Shown here: positions 47,314-56,566 of the stretch, in pieces
Position numbering within the stretch: position 1 is the stretch's first letter
How the letters are laid out: the number at the start of each line of letters is the position of its first letter
Assembly (NCBI GenBank): GCA_964342465.1
Contig: CAYFFQ010000002.1
Location: 163,763 to 227,762, forward strand
Source of the DNA: MGIIb-Q1 sp964342465
GTDB taxonomy: Archaea > Thermoplasmatota > Poseidoniia > Poseidoniales > Thalassarchaeaceae
DNA length: 64,000 nucleotides
Reading direction: 5' to 3'
Position numbers and translations under genes: made by a program
The notes under the pieces: generated by a model
The model's input: the letters and a program-made list of their open reading frames with translations, nothing else
Databases searched by the model: none
What the model was told of the DNA's origin: nothing

Positions 47314-47988
47314 TTAATTTCCGTTGAGTCTCTCGACATCGATGGAATGACCCATCCTGTTCGCCTTGGTAGTGAGATAGTCTAGATTTTCAACCCCGAC
47401 ACCGGCTATCAGCGGCATCTGTTCTACGACGTTGATTCCCAACTCCTGCATCTGCACGACCTTGTCGGGATTGTTGGTCAACAGGCAGACCTCGGAAATA
47501 TCAATCTCGCCTAGGATTGTCGCTGCTATTCTATAGTTCCGCGCATCAACTGGATGGCCGAGCATCAAATTGGCATCAAGGGTATCCGCTCCCTCGTCCT
47601 GAAGATGGTAAGCTTTTACCTTCTCCATCAGGCCAATTCCTCTCCCCTCCTGACGCAGATAGAGGATGCATCCCCAACCCTTCTCCTGAATCAGCCGCAT
47701 CGCCGCCTCGAGTTGTGGCCCACAATCACACCGCAAACTTCCGAAGGCATCACCGGTCAGACATTCCGAGTGGATTCGTACCAAGACCGGGTCTGGACCA
47801 CCCATGTCACCAAGCGTCAAAGCGACATGGTCCAACCCTGTCGCCGACTCATGGAAGACTCGTACTCTGAACTCACCACTGCGAGTGGGGAGCCTCGCAT
47901 CGGCTGGAATATCATCCGCCTCTACGATTTTTATTGTATGAGGTGGGACTGCCAAATCATTCACCAACTTTCTCGATCGTGAATTCAA
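47314..47988 (-). CDS. ribA: GTP cyclohydrolase II
   Basis: First step of riboflavin synthesis from GTP. Zinc ligands occur in HSECLTGDAFGSLRCDCGPQL, and YLRQEGRGIGLMEKVKAYHLQD is the GTP-binding signature; LTNNPDKVVQMQELGI completes the family. Length up to 224 residues. The start is uncertain: TTG 47988 opens the frame, but TTG 47967 or GTG 47964 also fit, since the tusA stop is at 47957. The N-terminal 30 residues are poorly conserved. The gene overlaps tusA and is probably translated with it. No ribB fusion is present. Confidence 0.94.
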   Translation of the reverse strand: MNSRSRKLVNDLAVPPHTIKIVEADDIPADARLPTRSGEFRVRVFHESATGLDHVALTLGDMGGPDPVLVRIHSECLTGDAFGSLRCDCGPQLEAAMRLIQEKGWGCILYLRQEGRGIGLMEKVKAYHLQDEGADTLDANLMLGHPVDARNYRIAATILGEIDISEVCLLTNNPDKVVQMQELGINVVEQMPLIAGVGVENLDYLTTKANRMGHSIDVERLNGN

Positions 47989-48181
47989 ATTCGCCGGCCT
48001 GTTCGGTCATGGAAAGCAACTTTGCACTGCACCTCGCCAGTAGAATGGGAATATCATGCTTTGTCTCAGGGTCGTCAGCGATGACCACAAGTTGGTCACC
48101 CACTTCCAGCCCCTCTAGAGCCTTTCTCGTCTCATAGACCGGAACTGGGCAGTGATAGCCGAGCAGGTTCAAGGTGAGCAT
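47957..48181 (-). CDS. tusA: TusA/SirA-family sulfur carrier
   Basis: Small sulfur-transfer protein of 74 residues. The family motif HCPVPVYETRKAL contains CPxP with Cys11, the persulfide-carrying residue, and the alpha-beta fold ends in FEFTIEKV. ATG 48181 is preferred over the TTG three bases upstream. It overlaps the start of ribA and is transcribed first. Partners might be a tRNA thiolation or Fe-S system; no cysteine desulfurase gene is in the window. Confidence 0.9.
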   Translation of the reverse strand: MLTLNLLGYHCPVPVYETRKALEGLEVGDQLVVIADDPETKHDIPILLARCSAKLLSMTEQAGEFEFTIEKVGE

Positions 48182-48270
48182 CAACGGTTCCTCAGACGCT
48201 TGGAAAATCTAACCACTTTTCAACCCATGTGGACAAGACCCTTTGAAATGATGGACGCTCTGCACGATAC

Positions 48271-49206
48271 ATGGAGCGGCCTGCTGATGATGTCTCTTGG
48301 CATGAGATCGGCAGCAGATTGAGGGTGATTTTGGCCACCTCGGGTCTGCTCATCGCCGCAGAACTCCTCTACCGCTGGGTCACATATCCTGAGGATTTCT
48401 TCTCATACTACCAAGAGTTCATCACATGGGTTTGGTACAATTTCCATTCACTTCTCTTCGGCTCTGAAACTATTACACTTTCAACAAAAAACGGTCTCAA
48501 CACAGTGGTCACTTTCCACCACCCAGACTTCGTTGGAAGTTCGATATCTCCGCTATGGGTATCAGATGAGTGCGTCGGCCTGCACGAAATTGCCTTCGTC
48601 TCATTCCTCATAGCGATGACCCCCGGTGTGACCAAAAGCGAGAAGATGAAGGGTATCTCAGTCATGGCCATCATCCTGTTCACTCTCAACATGGCTCGTC
48701 TTCTCGTTCTCTACCCCCTCGCCGTGAGAGGGTGCGCCGATGCGGCCGGCCAATACGGCTGTTGGGCGGGGATGTGGGAGTTTCACGAGTTCATGCTGAG
48801 CGTCGGTTTCATGCTGGTCATCATCCTTGGTTGGTTGGGTTGGTTCCTTGCCATCAGGGGCGCAGAAAAGGTCCACAGTGCTGAGAAACTGTTCCCCGAC
48901 ATTCCCCCTCCGAGCCACTGGGGTGTGAGGAGGACTCTCTCCAAGGGCAGGGTCGCTCTCATCTCCATCTCATTGCTCGTCGTCCTCGCTTCCGCCAACA
49001 CTCTCTTCTTTGATGAGGAAGCGAGAGTGGAGAAGTTGCAGGCGGATGGTTGTGAGGGGGTCATTTCCGCATTGTGCGCTGAGGAGATTCGTGAGTGGGA
49101 CAACATCTCTGGAAAGGCGTGGCGGGGGGCGCTCATCGGATTGACTGTCGCTGGTTATTCGCTTGTCAGGATATCCCCCGAGAAAGGTGATGGGGAAGAG
49201 GAGTGA
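48271..49206 (+). CDS. Archaeosortase/exosortase-family transpeptidase
   Basis: Multi-pass membrane protein of 311 residues with the Cys-Arg-His triad of archaeosortases: Cys101 in WVSDECVGLHE, Arg143 in FTLNMARLLVLYPLA and His172 in WEFHEFMLSVGF. About six to eight membrane helices surround them, and a C-terminal extension has another helix near 230. These enzymes cleave C-terminal sorting signals and attach the protein to a membrane lipid. No gene with a recognisable PGF- or similar C-terminal signal is adjacent, so the substrate is unknown. It begins 86 bp from the divergent tusA gene and stands alone. Confidence 0.82.
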   Translation: MERPADDVSWHEIGSRLRVILATSGLLIAAELLYRWVTYPEDFFSYYQEFITWVWYNFHSLLFGSETITLSTKNGLNTVVTFHHPDFVGSSISPLWVSDECVGLHEIAFVSFLIAMTPGVTKSEKMKGISVMAIILFTLNMARLLVLYPLAVRGCADAAGQYGCWAGMWEFHEFMLSVGFMLVIILGWLGWFLAIRGAEKVHSAEKLFPDIPPPSHWGVRRTLSKGRVALISISLLVVLASANTLFFDEEARVEKLQADGCEGVISALCAEEIREWDNISGKAWRGALIGLTVAGYSLVRISPEKGDGEEE

Positions 49207-49233
49207 GTGGTGCTGGATAGATAGCGGATATTC

Positions 49234-50652
49234 TCAGTTGGTCAATTCGGCAGTGACATTATTTCCGCCCCACGATTTACCGGAAAGAACCCGCATGGCG
49301 GCTTCCACTTTTTCGAGGTGGATTTCAACCTGACTAGAATTCTCGCCTATTGAAACTTCACCGATTGCAAGAGTGTCCAACTTCCCCTGTCTCTGCACCC
49401 AATCTGTCAAGGTGTGGTTGTTCGCCCCATCTTCTGCTCCGACTGATATGGTGAGAGAAACCATGCCGAAATTGTTTGCCACTTCATCCCAATCCTGCTG
49501 CCTCTTGACCGGTTCACGGTCAATTCCCTCTGGCAGTGATGGTGGTTCTGACTCACTAATGTTAAGGTCCCAAGTGGCTGCTATTTTGGATAACTGCGCC
49601 TCGTCATCTCTAGAAACGAATGACCACGCTACACCACTCCTCCCCATCCTTCCGGTTCGGCCGATTCTGTGAACATAACTCTCGATATCAGATGGCAGGT
49701 CGTAGTTCACGACGATGGTCACGCCATCGACATCGATTCCTCTCGCCGCGACATCAGTACACACCAGCACCTTCTCGCGACCTGACTTGAATGCCTCGAT
49801 GATCTTCTCTCTCCTGTTCTGCGAAAGGTCGCCGTGAAGTCCGGCCGATTGGAATCTGAATTTGTTGAGTCTTTGAACCAAGAGGTCCACCATCCTCTTC
49901 GTGTTGGAGAAGACCATCATTTGGTCATCATCATCCATGTTAACGAGTATTCTCCCCAAAGCCCACAACTTGTTCCCCCTACCTACGGAGATGTACAATT
50001 GGTCGATTTCTGGGATTTCCACACCTAGGTCATCCGACATGACATGTGCCGCTTCTGAGATGAAGGTGTTCGCCGCTTCGAGTACCTCTTCGGGAAAAGT
50101 TGCTGAGAACAGCATGGTTCTTTGGCGATTCACCATTCGTTCGAGTACCCAAATAATGTCAGGGAAGAATCCCATGTCCAGCATTCTGTCGGCCTCGTCG
50201 AGGCAGAGAGTCGTTATGTTGGCGAGGTCGATGTGACCTCGTTTGGACATGTCAATGATTCTCCCCGGTGTTCCGACGATGACTTCTACCCCGGCATCGA
50301 GTTTCTTGGCCTGCTTTTCGATATCAGTGCCACCGTACACAGTGAGGATTGTCAAACCCTTCTCACCTTGCAGCCAATTCAATTCGGTGGCAATCTGCTG
50401 AGCGAGTTCGCGTGTGGGCGAGATGATGATGGCCTGAGTCTTTCCACTCTTCTCACACGCCTCGATGCACGGAATACCGAATGCTGCGGTCTTGCCCGAA
50501 CCGGTTCTCGCCTGACCGACGATATTGTGGCCAGAGCGAGCGAGAGGAATCGCTTCAGCCTGAATCTGAGTAGCATAATCCCAACCCGCTTCCTCGAGGG
50601 CGGTCAGGATGACCTCAGGTAGGTCCCATTGGGAAAACTTGACCTTGGACAG
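49234..50652 (-). CDS. DEAD-box RNA helicase
   Basis: ATP-dependent RNA helicase. Motif Q and I are in WDYATQIQAEAIPLARSG and ARTGSGKT, Ia in SPTRELAQ, II LCLDEADRMLDMGF, III SATF, and VI HRIGRTGRMGRSG. An RNA-binding-like C-terminal domain follows. The frame lacks ATG, GTG and TTG between the upstream in-frame stop and codon 91. The best match to a normal N-terminus (SKVKFSQWDLPEVIL) starts right after a CTG at 50650-50652, used here as the start; length 472 residues. Alternatively translation begins further left by a different route. It lies 35 bp downstream of the small gene at 50688-50975. Confidence 0.9.
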   Translation of the reverse strand: MSKVKFSQWDLPEVILTALEEAGWDYATQIQAEAIPLARSGHNIVGQARTGSGKTAAFGIPCIEACEKSGKTQAIIISPTRELAQQIATELNWLQGEKGLTILTVYGGTDIEKQAKKLDAGVEVIVGTPGRIIDMSKRGHIDLANITTLCLDEADRMLDMGFFPDIIWVLERMVNRQRTMLFSATFPEEVLEAANTFISEAAHVMSDDLGVEIPEIDQLYISVGRGNKLWALGRILVNMDDDDQMMVFSNTKRMVDLLVQRLNKFRFQSAGLHGDLSQNRREKIIEAFKSGREKVLVCTDVAARGIDVDGVTIVVNYDLPSDIESYVHRIGRTGRMGRSGVAWSFVSRDDEAQLSKIAATWDLNISESEPPSLPEGIDREPVKRQQDWDEVANNFGMVSLTISVGAEDGANNHTLTDWVQRQGKLDTLAIGEVSIGENSSQVEIHLEKVEAAMRVLSGKSWGGNNVTAELTN

Positions 50653-50687
50653 TGCGGTTTCACCGACCAGATGCTCACCTCACAGGC

Positions 50688-50975
50688 TCAGTAGGTTTCC
50701 GCTTCACGAATCTCGGCTTGAAGTTCACCCATCCAATACTTGAAACAATACTCCTTGGTGAAGTAGCGGTTTTCATCGAGATGTACGCCACCGCCCTCCT
50801 TTCTCTCGGCCCGCCTGCGGCTCACCGACTTGATGTCCGGAATCTTCTGTCGAACATGCTCACGGATGTATTGACGGAACTTCGCTGCCTTGACCGGATT
50901 CTCTCCTTTAGCGGAGCGGCCATGCCAAAGACGCTCGAACTGCTCCGCCTTCCAATCGCTTGAATTGGTACTCAT
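50688..50975 (-). CDS. Small charged protein of unknown function
   Basis: Protein of 95 residues from ATG 50975. It is strongly charged, with a helical middle (KAEQFERLWHGRSAKGE, KAAKFRQYIREHVRQK) and a basic SRRRAERKEGGG segment. No domain is recognised and there is no membrane segment. The frame extends to 51119, but that part overlaps the 68-bp array and reads like repeat sequence. It is probably in one operon with the DEAD helicase downstream, which would fit a role in RNA or ribosome metabolism; this is inference. Confidence 0.55.
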   Translation of the reverse strand: MSTNSSDWKAEQFERLWHGRSAKGENPVKAAKFRQYIREHVRQKIPDIKSVSRRRAERKEGGGVHLDENRYFTKEYCFKYWMGELQAEIREAETY

Positions 50976-51069
50976 GTAATCACTCAGCGAGCCGCCCACC
51001 TGCCGCCCCTCTTTAACGGTGACGCAAGCGGGTGGATAATCGTGGGGGTAAAAAGTTGGGATTGCTTGG

Positions 51070-51350
51070 GTGAAATCACAACCTGCTAGGCTACCTGTTG
51101 TCGGTGTCAGATTGGTCATGATAGGGGGTGGAGTCCAAGTGAAATCGCGACCGAGTGTAGATTTGTGAATTTGGCAGATTGCTCATCGTCGTCGGGCGAA
51201 ATCCGAGTGAAATCGCGACCGAGTGTAGATTTGTGAATTTGGCGGATTGGTCATGATAGGGGGTGGAGTCCAAGTGAAATCGCGACTGAGTGTAGATTTG
51301 TGAATTTGGCAGATTGCTCATCGTCGTCGGGCGAAATCCGAGTGAAATCA
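51070..51350. repeat. 68-bp tandem array with two alternating unit types
   Basis: Units start at GTGAAATC on the plus strand: 51070 (diverged), 51139, 51207, 51274 and 51342, spaced 69, 68, 67 and 68 bp. Two versions alternate: one ends GATAGGGGGTGGAGTCCAA and the other CATCGTCGTCGGGCGAAATCC. The array starts exactly at the stop codon of the HEAT protein: on the minus strand its TGA is followed by TTTCAC, and the units have CGA in the same place. The region from 50976 to 51069 holds the promoter of the small gene. Confidence 0.88.
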
Positions 51351-52592
51351 CTCCTCAGAATCCTCTGGGAATGATTCGGTCTGCTCTGGAAGTTCTCCTC
51401 TCTCAACCCGAGTAACATCTATCACCATGCCATCCCTGACAACCAAATCCGGCAACGGCAACGGTATACCATCTTCCGTAGTCGGCGCCTCTGAGGGTGC
51501 GAGAAATCTGTTCTTCTCATCTTCTCCACCTTCCAACTCTGGGTCATAAACCATCTCCTCGAGAATTTTGATCAGGTTTGGGCGGGTTTCTTGGCGAAGC
51601 AACAGGTCTGCTTCTTCTCTCATGCGCGACTCGGTGAACAACCTTGGAATCATCTTGATACACGCCCCACGCATATCCGGGTCTTCATGTCGAGCACCGT
51701 CCAAACAGAGTTTCATCATGCGTGGCCCCCCTAAATCAACAGAGGGAAGGGCACGAAGTGCATGTTTGCGTACCGCAGAACTTGGGTCGAACAATGAGTT
51801 CTCAATCAACGCCTTGGCTATGTGTGGGGAGTGGTTGGCGAGGGTAGGGAGTGTTTTTGCAGCATTTGCTCGCACGGAATCCACCTCATCGGCTAGTGAC
51901 CATTGAATTAGGTCCCAAATGGCTGCAGAGGGTGCCTTGCTGAGAGATAGCAGCAGTTTTGACGCCTCAATTCTGGTCATATTGTCGTCCAAACGAAGCA
52001 GTTCGTCAAGATGAAGCGCTGCCACCTCAGGCCACTCCTTAGCCAACTTTTTTAGAGCCTTAAATCCGGCCTTTTTGCGAACTGGCATCTCATTCCGCAA
52101 TTCTCGCGACAGTATATGTTCAATCCCTGACGGGAAAATGGGTGCAACTTTGACCAAACATTCTGACGCATTACTCCTGACCACCGCACTATCATCATCT
52201 AGGAGTTCATCCAATCGAGCGAAGAAATCTTCGGCATCACACACAATTGCACAATATGGCAAAGCAAACAATCCAGATATTTTCACCTCATCCTGTTCGT
52301 CTTGCAGGGCGCAAAGTAATTCGGTGTGGACCCCTGAAACCTCCCTGCGAACAATTCGTGGTAAAGCACGTACAGCATCTACGCGGGTCACCATGTGCCT
52401 CTTCTCAAGCCAATTAACCTCCGTATTTGCAATCTCTCCCCGACAGAGGGGAAGTATCTCGAAAAGTCTGATGGCGTCCCAAACTCCATCTGGAGGTGCG
52501 TAGGAATCAGAGATTCGCTTCCGTTTCTCCCTTGTCTTCACATTAGAAATAGGCAACCCGGTTCGTGGGTCTCTTGCGATGTATTCATCCAT
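51348..52592 (-). CDS. HEAT-repeat protein
   Basis: Protein of 414 residues from ATG 52592, built from HEAT-like helical pairs (TRVDAVRALPRIVR, VRSNASECLVKVAPI, VRKKAGFKALKKLAK, TRIEASKLLLSLSKA, VRANAAKTLPTLANH, VRKHALRALPSV), about residues 80-330, with an acidic proline-containing tail. Such solenoids bind proteins or nucleic acids; some are lyases of phycobilins but no such context exists here. The frame can start at GTG 52721, but CTTATTAAG, a good TATA box, lies 27 bp before ATG 52592, which supports the shorter form. The stop is the first codon of the 68-bp array. Divergent from the gene at 52750. Confidence 0.78.
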   Translation of the reverse strand: MDEYIARDPRTGLPISNVKTREKRKRISDSYAPPDGVWDAIRLFEILPLCRGEIANTEVNWLEKRHMVTRVDAVRALPRIVRREVSGVHTELLCALQDEQDEVKISGLFALPYCAIVCDAEDFFARLDELLDDDSAVVRSNASECLVKVAPIFPSGIEHILSRELRNEMPVRKKAGFKALKKLAKEWPEVAALHLDELLRLDDNMTRIEASKLLLSLSKAPSAAIWDLIQWSLADEVDSVRANAAKTLPTLANHSPHIAKALIENSLFDPSSAVRKHALRALPSVDLGGPRMMKLCLDGARHEDPDMRGACIKMIPRLFTESRMREEADLLLRQETRPNLIKILEEMVYDPELEGGEDEKNRFLAPSEAPTTEDGIPLPLPDLVVRDGMVIDVTRVERGELPEQTESFPEDSEE

Positions 52593-52614
52593 TGCAATCA
52601 CCTTGCCATTGGTC

Positions 52615-52623
52615 CTTAATAAG
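52615..52623 (-). promoter_or_regulatory. TATA-like box for the HEAT-repeat gene
   Basis: CTTATTAAG is centred 27 bp upstream of ATG 52592 on the minus strand, the distance expected for a leaderless archaeal transcript. It lies inside the frame that would be used if translation started at GTG 52721, so it argues for the shorter protein. Confidence 0.5.
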
Positions 52624-52749
52624 GCAATCACCCAATCTATGGCCGATGCGGCGCAGAGGGCATCTCCACTTATCATTGTCCCCAAACTGCATTTGTCAAT
52701 ATACTCTCCCAACCACTCCACAGGATTGAAGCATCATCACATCTGCCAA

Positions 52750-53343
52750 ATGTCTATGGGAAGATGGGCTCGCTTCGTGTGGGGTGATGATGGCCTCTGG
52801 CCTGGACCCATTTCCATTGACGATTCGAGACTGACCAATCACCAGTTGCACATCGAATTCCGAGGGCGTGTCGGTGCTCTTCCCCTACAGCATCTCAGAG
52901 AGTTCATTGCAACCCAAAGAGAGGTCGCAATCGATGCGAGATTAACTTCTCACAAACTAGTAATGGACCTGCTAATGTTAGGTTGTGTCAGAGTAGGCAT
53001 AGACCTATGGGCCGAGGATAAGGAGATAGCCCTCGGTCACGCAGTGTCAGAACAACTTATGCTGACTGTATGGCTTCCTAGTGAGACGGACCTTACTTAC
53101 CTCACTGATACTCTTTTTCCCCGCCTTGAGGAAGTTGTTTCAATTGCTCCGGAACAGGTATTGTTGGTCAGTCAACGAAAGGGGGACCTCGCTTTTGTGA
53201 TGGACCGCATACCGAATCATCTGAGGATGAGGTTCCTCTGGTGGCTTGCCCCCGACGAGGGTGCTGAGATTTCACTTCGCAGCAACCATAATATTGCCGG
53301 TTGGGCTGTTGACGGGGCGAGGCTTGTGGAGGGAAGAAGATGA
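52750..53343 (+). CDS. Conserved-looking protein paired with DUF2240 gene
   Basis: Protein of 197 residues starting MSMGRWARFVWGDDG. It is mixed alpha/beta with many leucines and no membrane segment, for example LQHLREFIATQREVAIDARL and SEQLMLTVWLPSETDLTYL. I do not recognise a family. The frame opens at 52579, but that part overlaps the HEAT gene antisense and reads like non-coding. The stop overlaps the next start by 4 bp, so the product probably acts with the DUF2240 protein. The C-terminus (IAGWAVDGARLVEGRR) is typical of a soluble protein. Confidence 0.6.
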   Translation: MSMGRWARFVWGDDGLWPGPISIDDSRLTNHQLHIEFRGRVGALPLQHLREFIATQREVAIDARLTSHKLVMDLLMLGCVRVGIDLWAEDKEIALGHAVSEQLMLTVWLPSETDLTYLTDTLFPRLEEVVSIAPEQVLLVSQRKGDLAFVMDRIPNHLRMRFLWWLAPDEGAEISLRSNHNIAGWAVDGARLVEGRR

Positions 53344-53954
53344 GAAGAGATGCTGAGGCTGCTGAGGACATTCGTCGTCTTCTTGCGATGACTTGGCGAA
53401 CTTGGGGTGACACGGCACTCGAAGCCTCAGCGATTTCACGCACATGGTCATTGGACCTAGGCTGGTTGTCTCCCGTTGATGCAGAGGAGTTGTTGGCCAA
53501 GTTAGTGGCTGGTGGTTGGCTCACCTCATCCGGTGAAGGGCTACATCCAACACTCGAAATAGACGGTGTCGATGTGCCATTGGGCTGGTTCCCACGCGGT
53601 TCACTACTTGGAGACCCACCACTACGGGCCACCGTCGACTCTGAAAAGGGGCAACTTCACCTCGTAACACCACTTGAAGCGGCTCCTGTGGAAGACGAGA
53701 AGAGGCTGTCGAACAGTCCGACACCATCTCAGGATGTTCCCCTCCCCCCAACTGAGATAGACTCTGGAGGGGGTTGGAATATCCCCTCCCTACTACAATC
53801 TATAGCAACAAGTTCCCAATTACCTAAACAGGAAGTGATGCGGCGGGCTCGCCATAAGTGCAACAGACTCGGGGATGTCACTTTGTGGATGGCGCTGATT
53901 CTAGTCGGACGGGAACAGAACATCGACATCACTACCCTGTTAAATGAGAAGTGA
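53340..53954 (+). CDS. DUF2240-family protein
   Basis: Archaea-specific protein of 204 residues of unknown function. Residues 8-60 form a winged-helix-like region (AISRTWSLDLGWLSPVDAEELL, LVAGGWLTSSGEGL), and the last 40 residues (RARHKCNRLGDVTLWMALILVGREQNID) match the conserved C-terminal helix pair that I associate with DUF2240. A proline-rich linker separates them. It overlaps its upstream partner by 4 bp. Identification of the domain is from memory of the family pattern. Confidence 0.6.
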   Translation: MRRDAEAAEDIRRLLAMTWRTWGDTALEASAISRTWSLDLGWLSPVDAEELLAKLVAGGWLTSSGEGLHPTLEIDGVDVPLGWFPRGSLLGDPPLRATVDSEKGQLHLVTPLEAAPVEDEKRLSNSPTPSQDVPLPPTEIDSGGGWNIPSLLQSIATSSQLPKQEVMRRARHKCNRLGDVTLWMALILVGREQNIDITTLLNEK

Positions 53955-53971
53955 TAGAACGAGGTTGTTTT

Positions 53972-56566
53972 TCATTCATCATTCTTGGACCCGTTTTCTC
54001 TCAGGCTGTCTGCAGCGAGAAGAATCGGCATCAGACCAAGAGCGAGTACGAGGGAGAAGATGACTGTGAGGGAGGTGACCACACCGAAATCCTGAATCAC
54101 CGGCATTGGGGAGAACCCGAGCACTATGAATCCGCAAACGGTGGTGCCAGCAGAAAGTACCAACGCCGTTCCGGTCTTCGAGTGCATCTCCTTTATCGCT
54201 TCCCACGGCTCCAAATCTTTCTTCAGTTTCTCAAATCTTCGCCACACATGGATAGAGTAGTCTATGCCGAGACCGATGGTAAGTGCGGTGACCATCACCG
54301 TAAGCACATTCCAATTCAGATGCAGTAGGGCCATCGCTCCGACAACCCAGATGGCAGCGATTGCGACTGGGGTCACAACGATTACTGCAGGGCCGATTCT
54401 GCGAGTTAAGGCGACCAGCACGATGGTCGAAACCACCAGACTGATTGCAGTTGATTCGATTTGGGATTTGGTTAGACCCTGCAGGACAAGATTGAGTTTG
54501 ACGGCATCACCAGATACGAACATGTCGGCCTGCACACCGTATTTTCCTGTCGATTGTTCAATCACCTTTTGCAGACCTTCCACCGCTTCGATGGATTCGC
54601 TGTTCGAGGAGACCTGTATCATCACCTCATACCTCAGGTATTGGATACATCCCCCCTCACACCCTACATCGGAATCGAAGGTGAATGAAGCGACCGAAGC
54701 GACCCGTTCCGACCAGGTGGCCCCACTCAACATGTCCCCTGTACTCTCATTTCGAGAGAGAGAGAGTAGGGCTGCGACGGTGTCACCGGCCTCGTAATCG
54801 TTGAGAACTCCGAGGTCATCCCCCACTAGGGTGAGGTTGTAGAAGAAACCGAACTCCTCATCAGCCCTGATGGCATCTCTCAGAACCGTATGGGCAGACT
54901 CGACCATCGCCTCGCCACTTCCGGCGGAGCGAGGAATCACTACGCGGGGGGAAAGTTCAATTCTGTGTTGCATCTGATTATCTGCCTCGATGAACTGCTC
55001 ATCGTCGGTGATGAATGACTCGCCGGCCATGGGCTGAGAGAGGATGTAGACCGGCCGCCATCCCGTAGCCTCGTAGGAGTCATAGATATCATTCCTAGTC
55101 TGCATCACTTCCATGTCGGAATCGAGAAAATCGCTCAAGTCAAACTCCGTCTCCAATCTCGCTGCTGCAAGCACCACGCTTCCAACCGTCATCATGACCA
55201 CCAGAATCAGAACGAAAGCCTGTGTCTTTCTCTGGGTAATCACCACTTCTCTTGCGGTATGTTTTATCTTGGCCCAATGGGATTCTGGTCTGAATTTGTG
55301 ATGGCTCCTCTCCATCAATACATGCATGGCTCCGACAACGATGGTAGAAGTCACAAACGCCGAGACCACCCCGAATGCAAGCGCCATGCCGAAGGCTTGC
55401 ACTGGTGGAAGGGGTGAAACGACATTGGAGAGGAAGGCGGCAACCGTTGTCACAACCGACAAGGTCAGAGCGAGGTACAAGTCATTGAGGGCGAAAGCCC
55501 ACGCTTCGGGTGTCCCATCTCCCGACGACCTCCTCCTCTCGTAACTCCTCTGTAGGTGTATCGAGTAATCAATCCCCAGCCCGAGAACCACAGGTGCCAC
55601 GGCGACATGCAGAACGGAGAAGGTAGGAGTGAAATAAGCCAATGCGCCGTAAGTCCAGATAATCGCCATAGAGAGGGCGGCGAGGGGAAACAACACACCT
55701 CGGAAAGAACGAAATGCCACCGCGAGGATGACGACTACTACAGCCAAGGCGCCGGCTATGAGCCAGACAAGATTATCGATGGTTCCTTCATTTATGTCAT
55801 AACTGAGCACATCATCTGAGATGACCCCATAATCAAGGGGGCCAGATTCCGATAACTCATCAAACTCGGTTCTCAGAAGGTTGGCCATCTGCTGACGGCT
55901 GATGTCATCCAAATCCTCTCTGACATAGAAGACCCACAGGGTGCTTGATGCAGAAGGCGTGGCATCGCCTTCACTGCGGTTTGAGTCAAGCCACGCACAA
56001 GTTGTATCCTCGAATCTAAAATCTCGGTTGAGAAGTGCATCTCTCCCGAAACTCGCCATCATCAACAAGTCATCACTTGCAGCACCGTCCATACATGATA
56101 CATCGGAGTCCAGTGTTTCGTTTAGCAGAGATTCCCAATCTGTGGCAGTGGCTAAATCGGTTGTTGATGATGATTCATCCAATCCCCTCTCCACAACATC
56201 TGAAACCGCTATGTATTCAGAGATGAAGTGTCCATGACTGTTCGACCAATTCAGTATCAACTGAAGGTCGGATTGCTGTTGTTGCAAATGTGAAATTGAG
56301 AGTATGTTGCCGCCATCGTCAGCTTCCACATGAACAAAAAGGGGTTTCCTCTCCTGTCCAAATGCCTCTTCTATTCGCACCTCTGCAGTCTCATGTTCAC
56401 CCCTCGGTGCGAACTCATCCAAATCGGTATGGAACGATGGCAGCGGAAACAAGGCATAAGAAAATAGCAGGGTGAGAATCATCGCTCCGGCAAGGATGAG
56501 TGATGAACCGGATTTGAAGATGGAAGTGAGAAGGGCGATGCGCTCTGTCACATCGCTCCCACGCAT
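53972..56566 (-). CDS. RND-superfamily (MMPL/HAE3-like) exporter
   Basis: Membrane exporter of 864 residues from ATG 56566. It has two similar halves, each with a large outer loop and a cluster of about six membrane helices. The signature GLGIDYSIHLQRSYERR in the first half and GLGIDYSIHVWRRFEKL in the second mark helix 4-type segments of the HAE3/MMPL branch. The loops contain Cys pairs. Substrate is unknown; related proteins carry hopanoids, lipids or antibiotics. The frame is open to 56620, but later starts leave more room for the divergent rpoL promoter. The C-terminal end is convergent with the DUF2240 gene. Confidence 0.86.
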   Translation of the reverse strand: MRGSDVTERIALLTSIFKSGSSLILAGAMILTLLFSYALFPLPSFHTDLDEFAPRGEHETAEVRIEEAFGQERKPLFVHVEADDGGNILSISHLQQQQSDLQLILNWSNSHGHFISEYIAVSDVVERGLDESSSTTDLATATDWESLLNETLDSDVSCMDGAASDDLLMMASFGRDALLNRDFRFEDTTCAWLDSNRSEGDATPSASSTLWVFYVREDLDDISRQQMANLLRTEFDELSESGPLDYGVISDDVLSYDINEGTIDNLVWLIAGALAVVVVILAVAFRSFRGVLFPLAALSMAIIWTYGALAYFTPTFSVLHVAVAPVVLGLGIDYSIHLQRSYERRRSSGDGTPEAWAFALNDLYLALTLSVVTTVAAFLSNVVSPLPPVQAFGMALAFGVVSAFVTSTIVVGAMHVLMERSHHKFRPESHWAKIKHTAREVVITQRKTQAFVLILVVMMTVGSVVLAAARLETEFDLSDFLDSDMEVMQTRNDIYDSYEATGWRPVYILSQPMAGESFITDDEQFIEADNQMQHRIELSPRVVIPRSAGSGEAMVESAHTVLRDAIRADEEFGFFYNLTLVGDDLGVLNDYEAGDTVAALLSLSRNESTGDMLSGATWSERVASVASFTFDSDVGCEGGCIQYLRYEVMIQVSSNSESIEAVEGLQKVIEQSTGKYGVQADMFVSGDAVKLNLVLQGLTKSQIESTAISLVVSTIVLVALTRRIGPAVIVVTPVAIAAIWVVGAMALLHLNWNVLTVMVTALTIGLGIDYSIHVWRRFEKLKKDLEPWEAIKEMHSKTGTALVLSAGTTVCGFIVLGFSPMPVIQDFGVVTSLTVIFSLVLALGLMPILLAADSLRENGSKNDE

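Noticed and set aside
50976..51119. N-terminal extension of the small gene to 51119
   Set aside because: It consists of array sequence and leaves no promoter space; ATG 50975 fits better.
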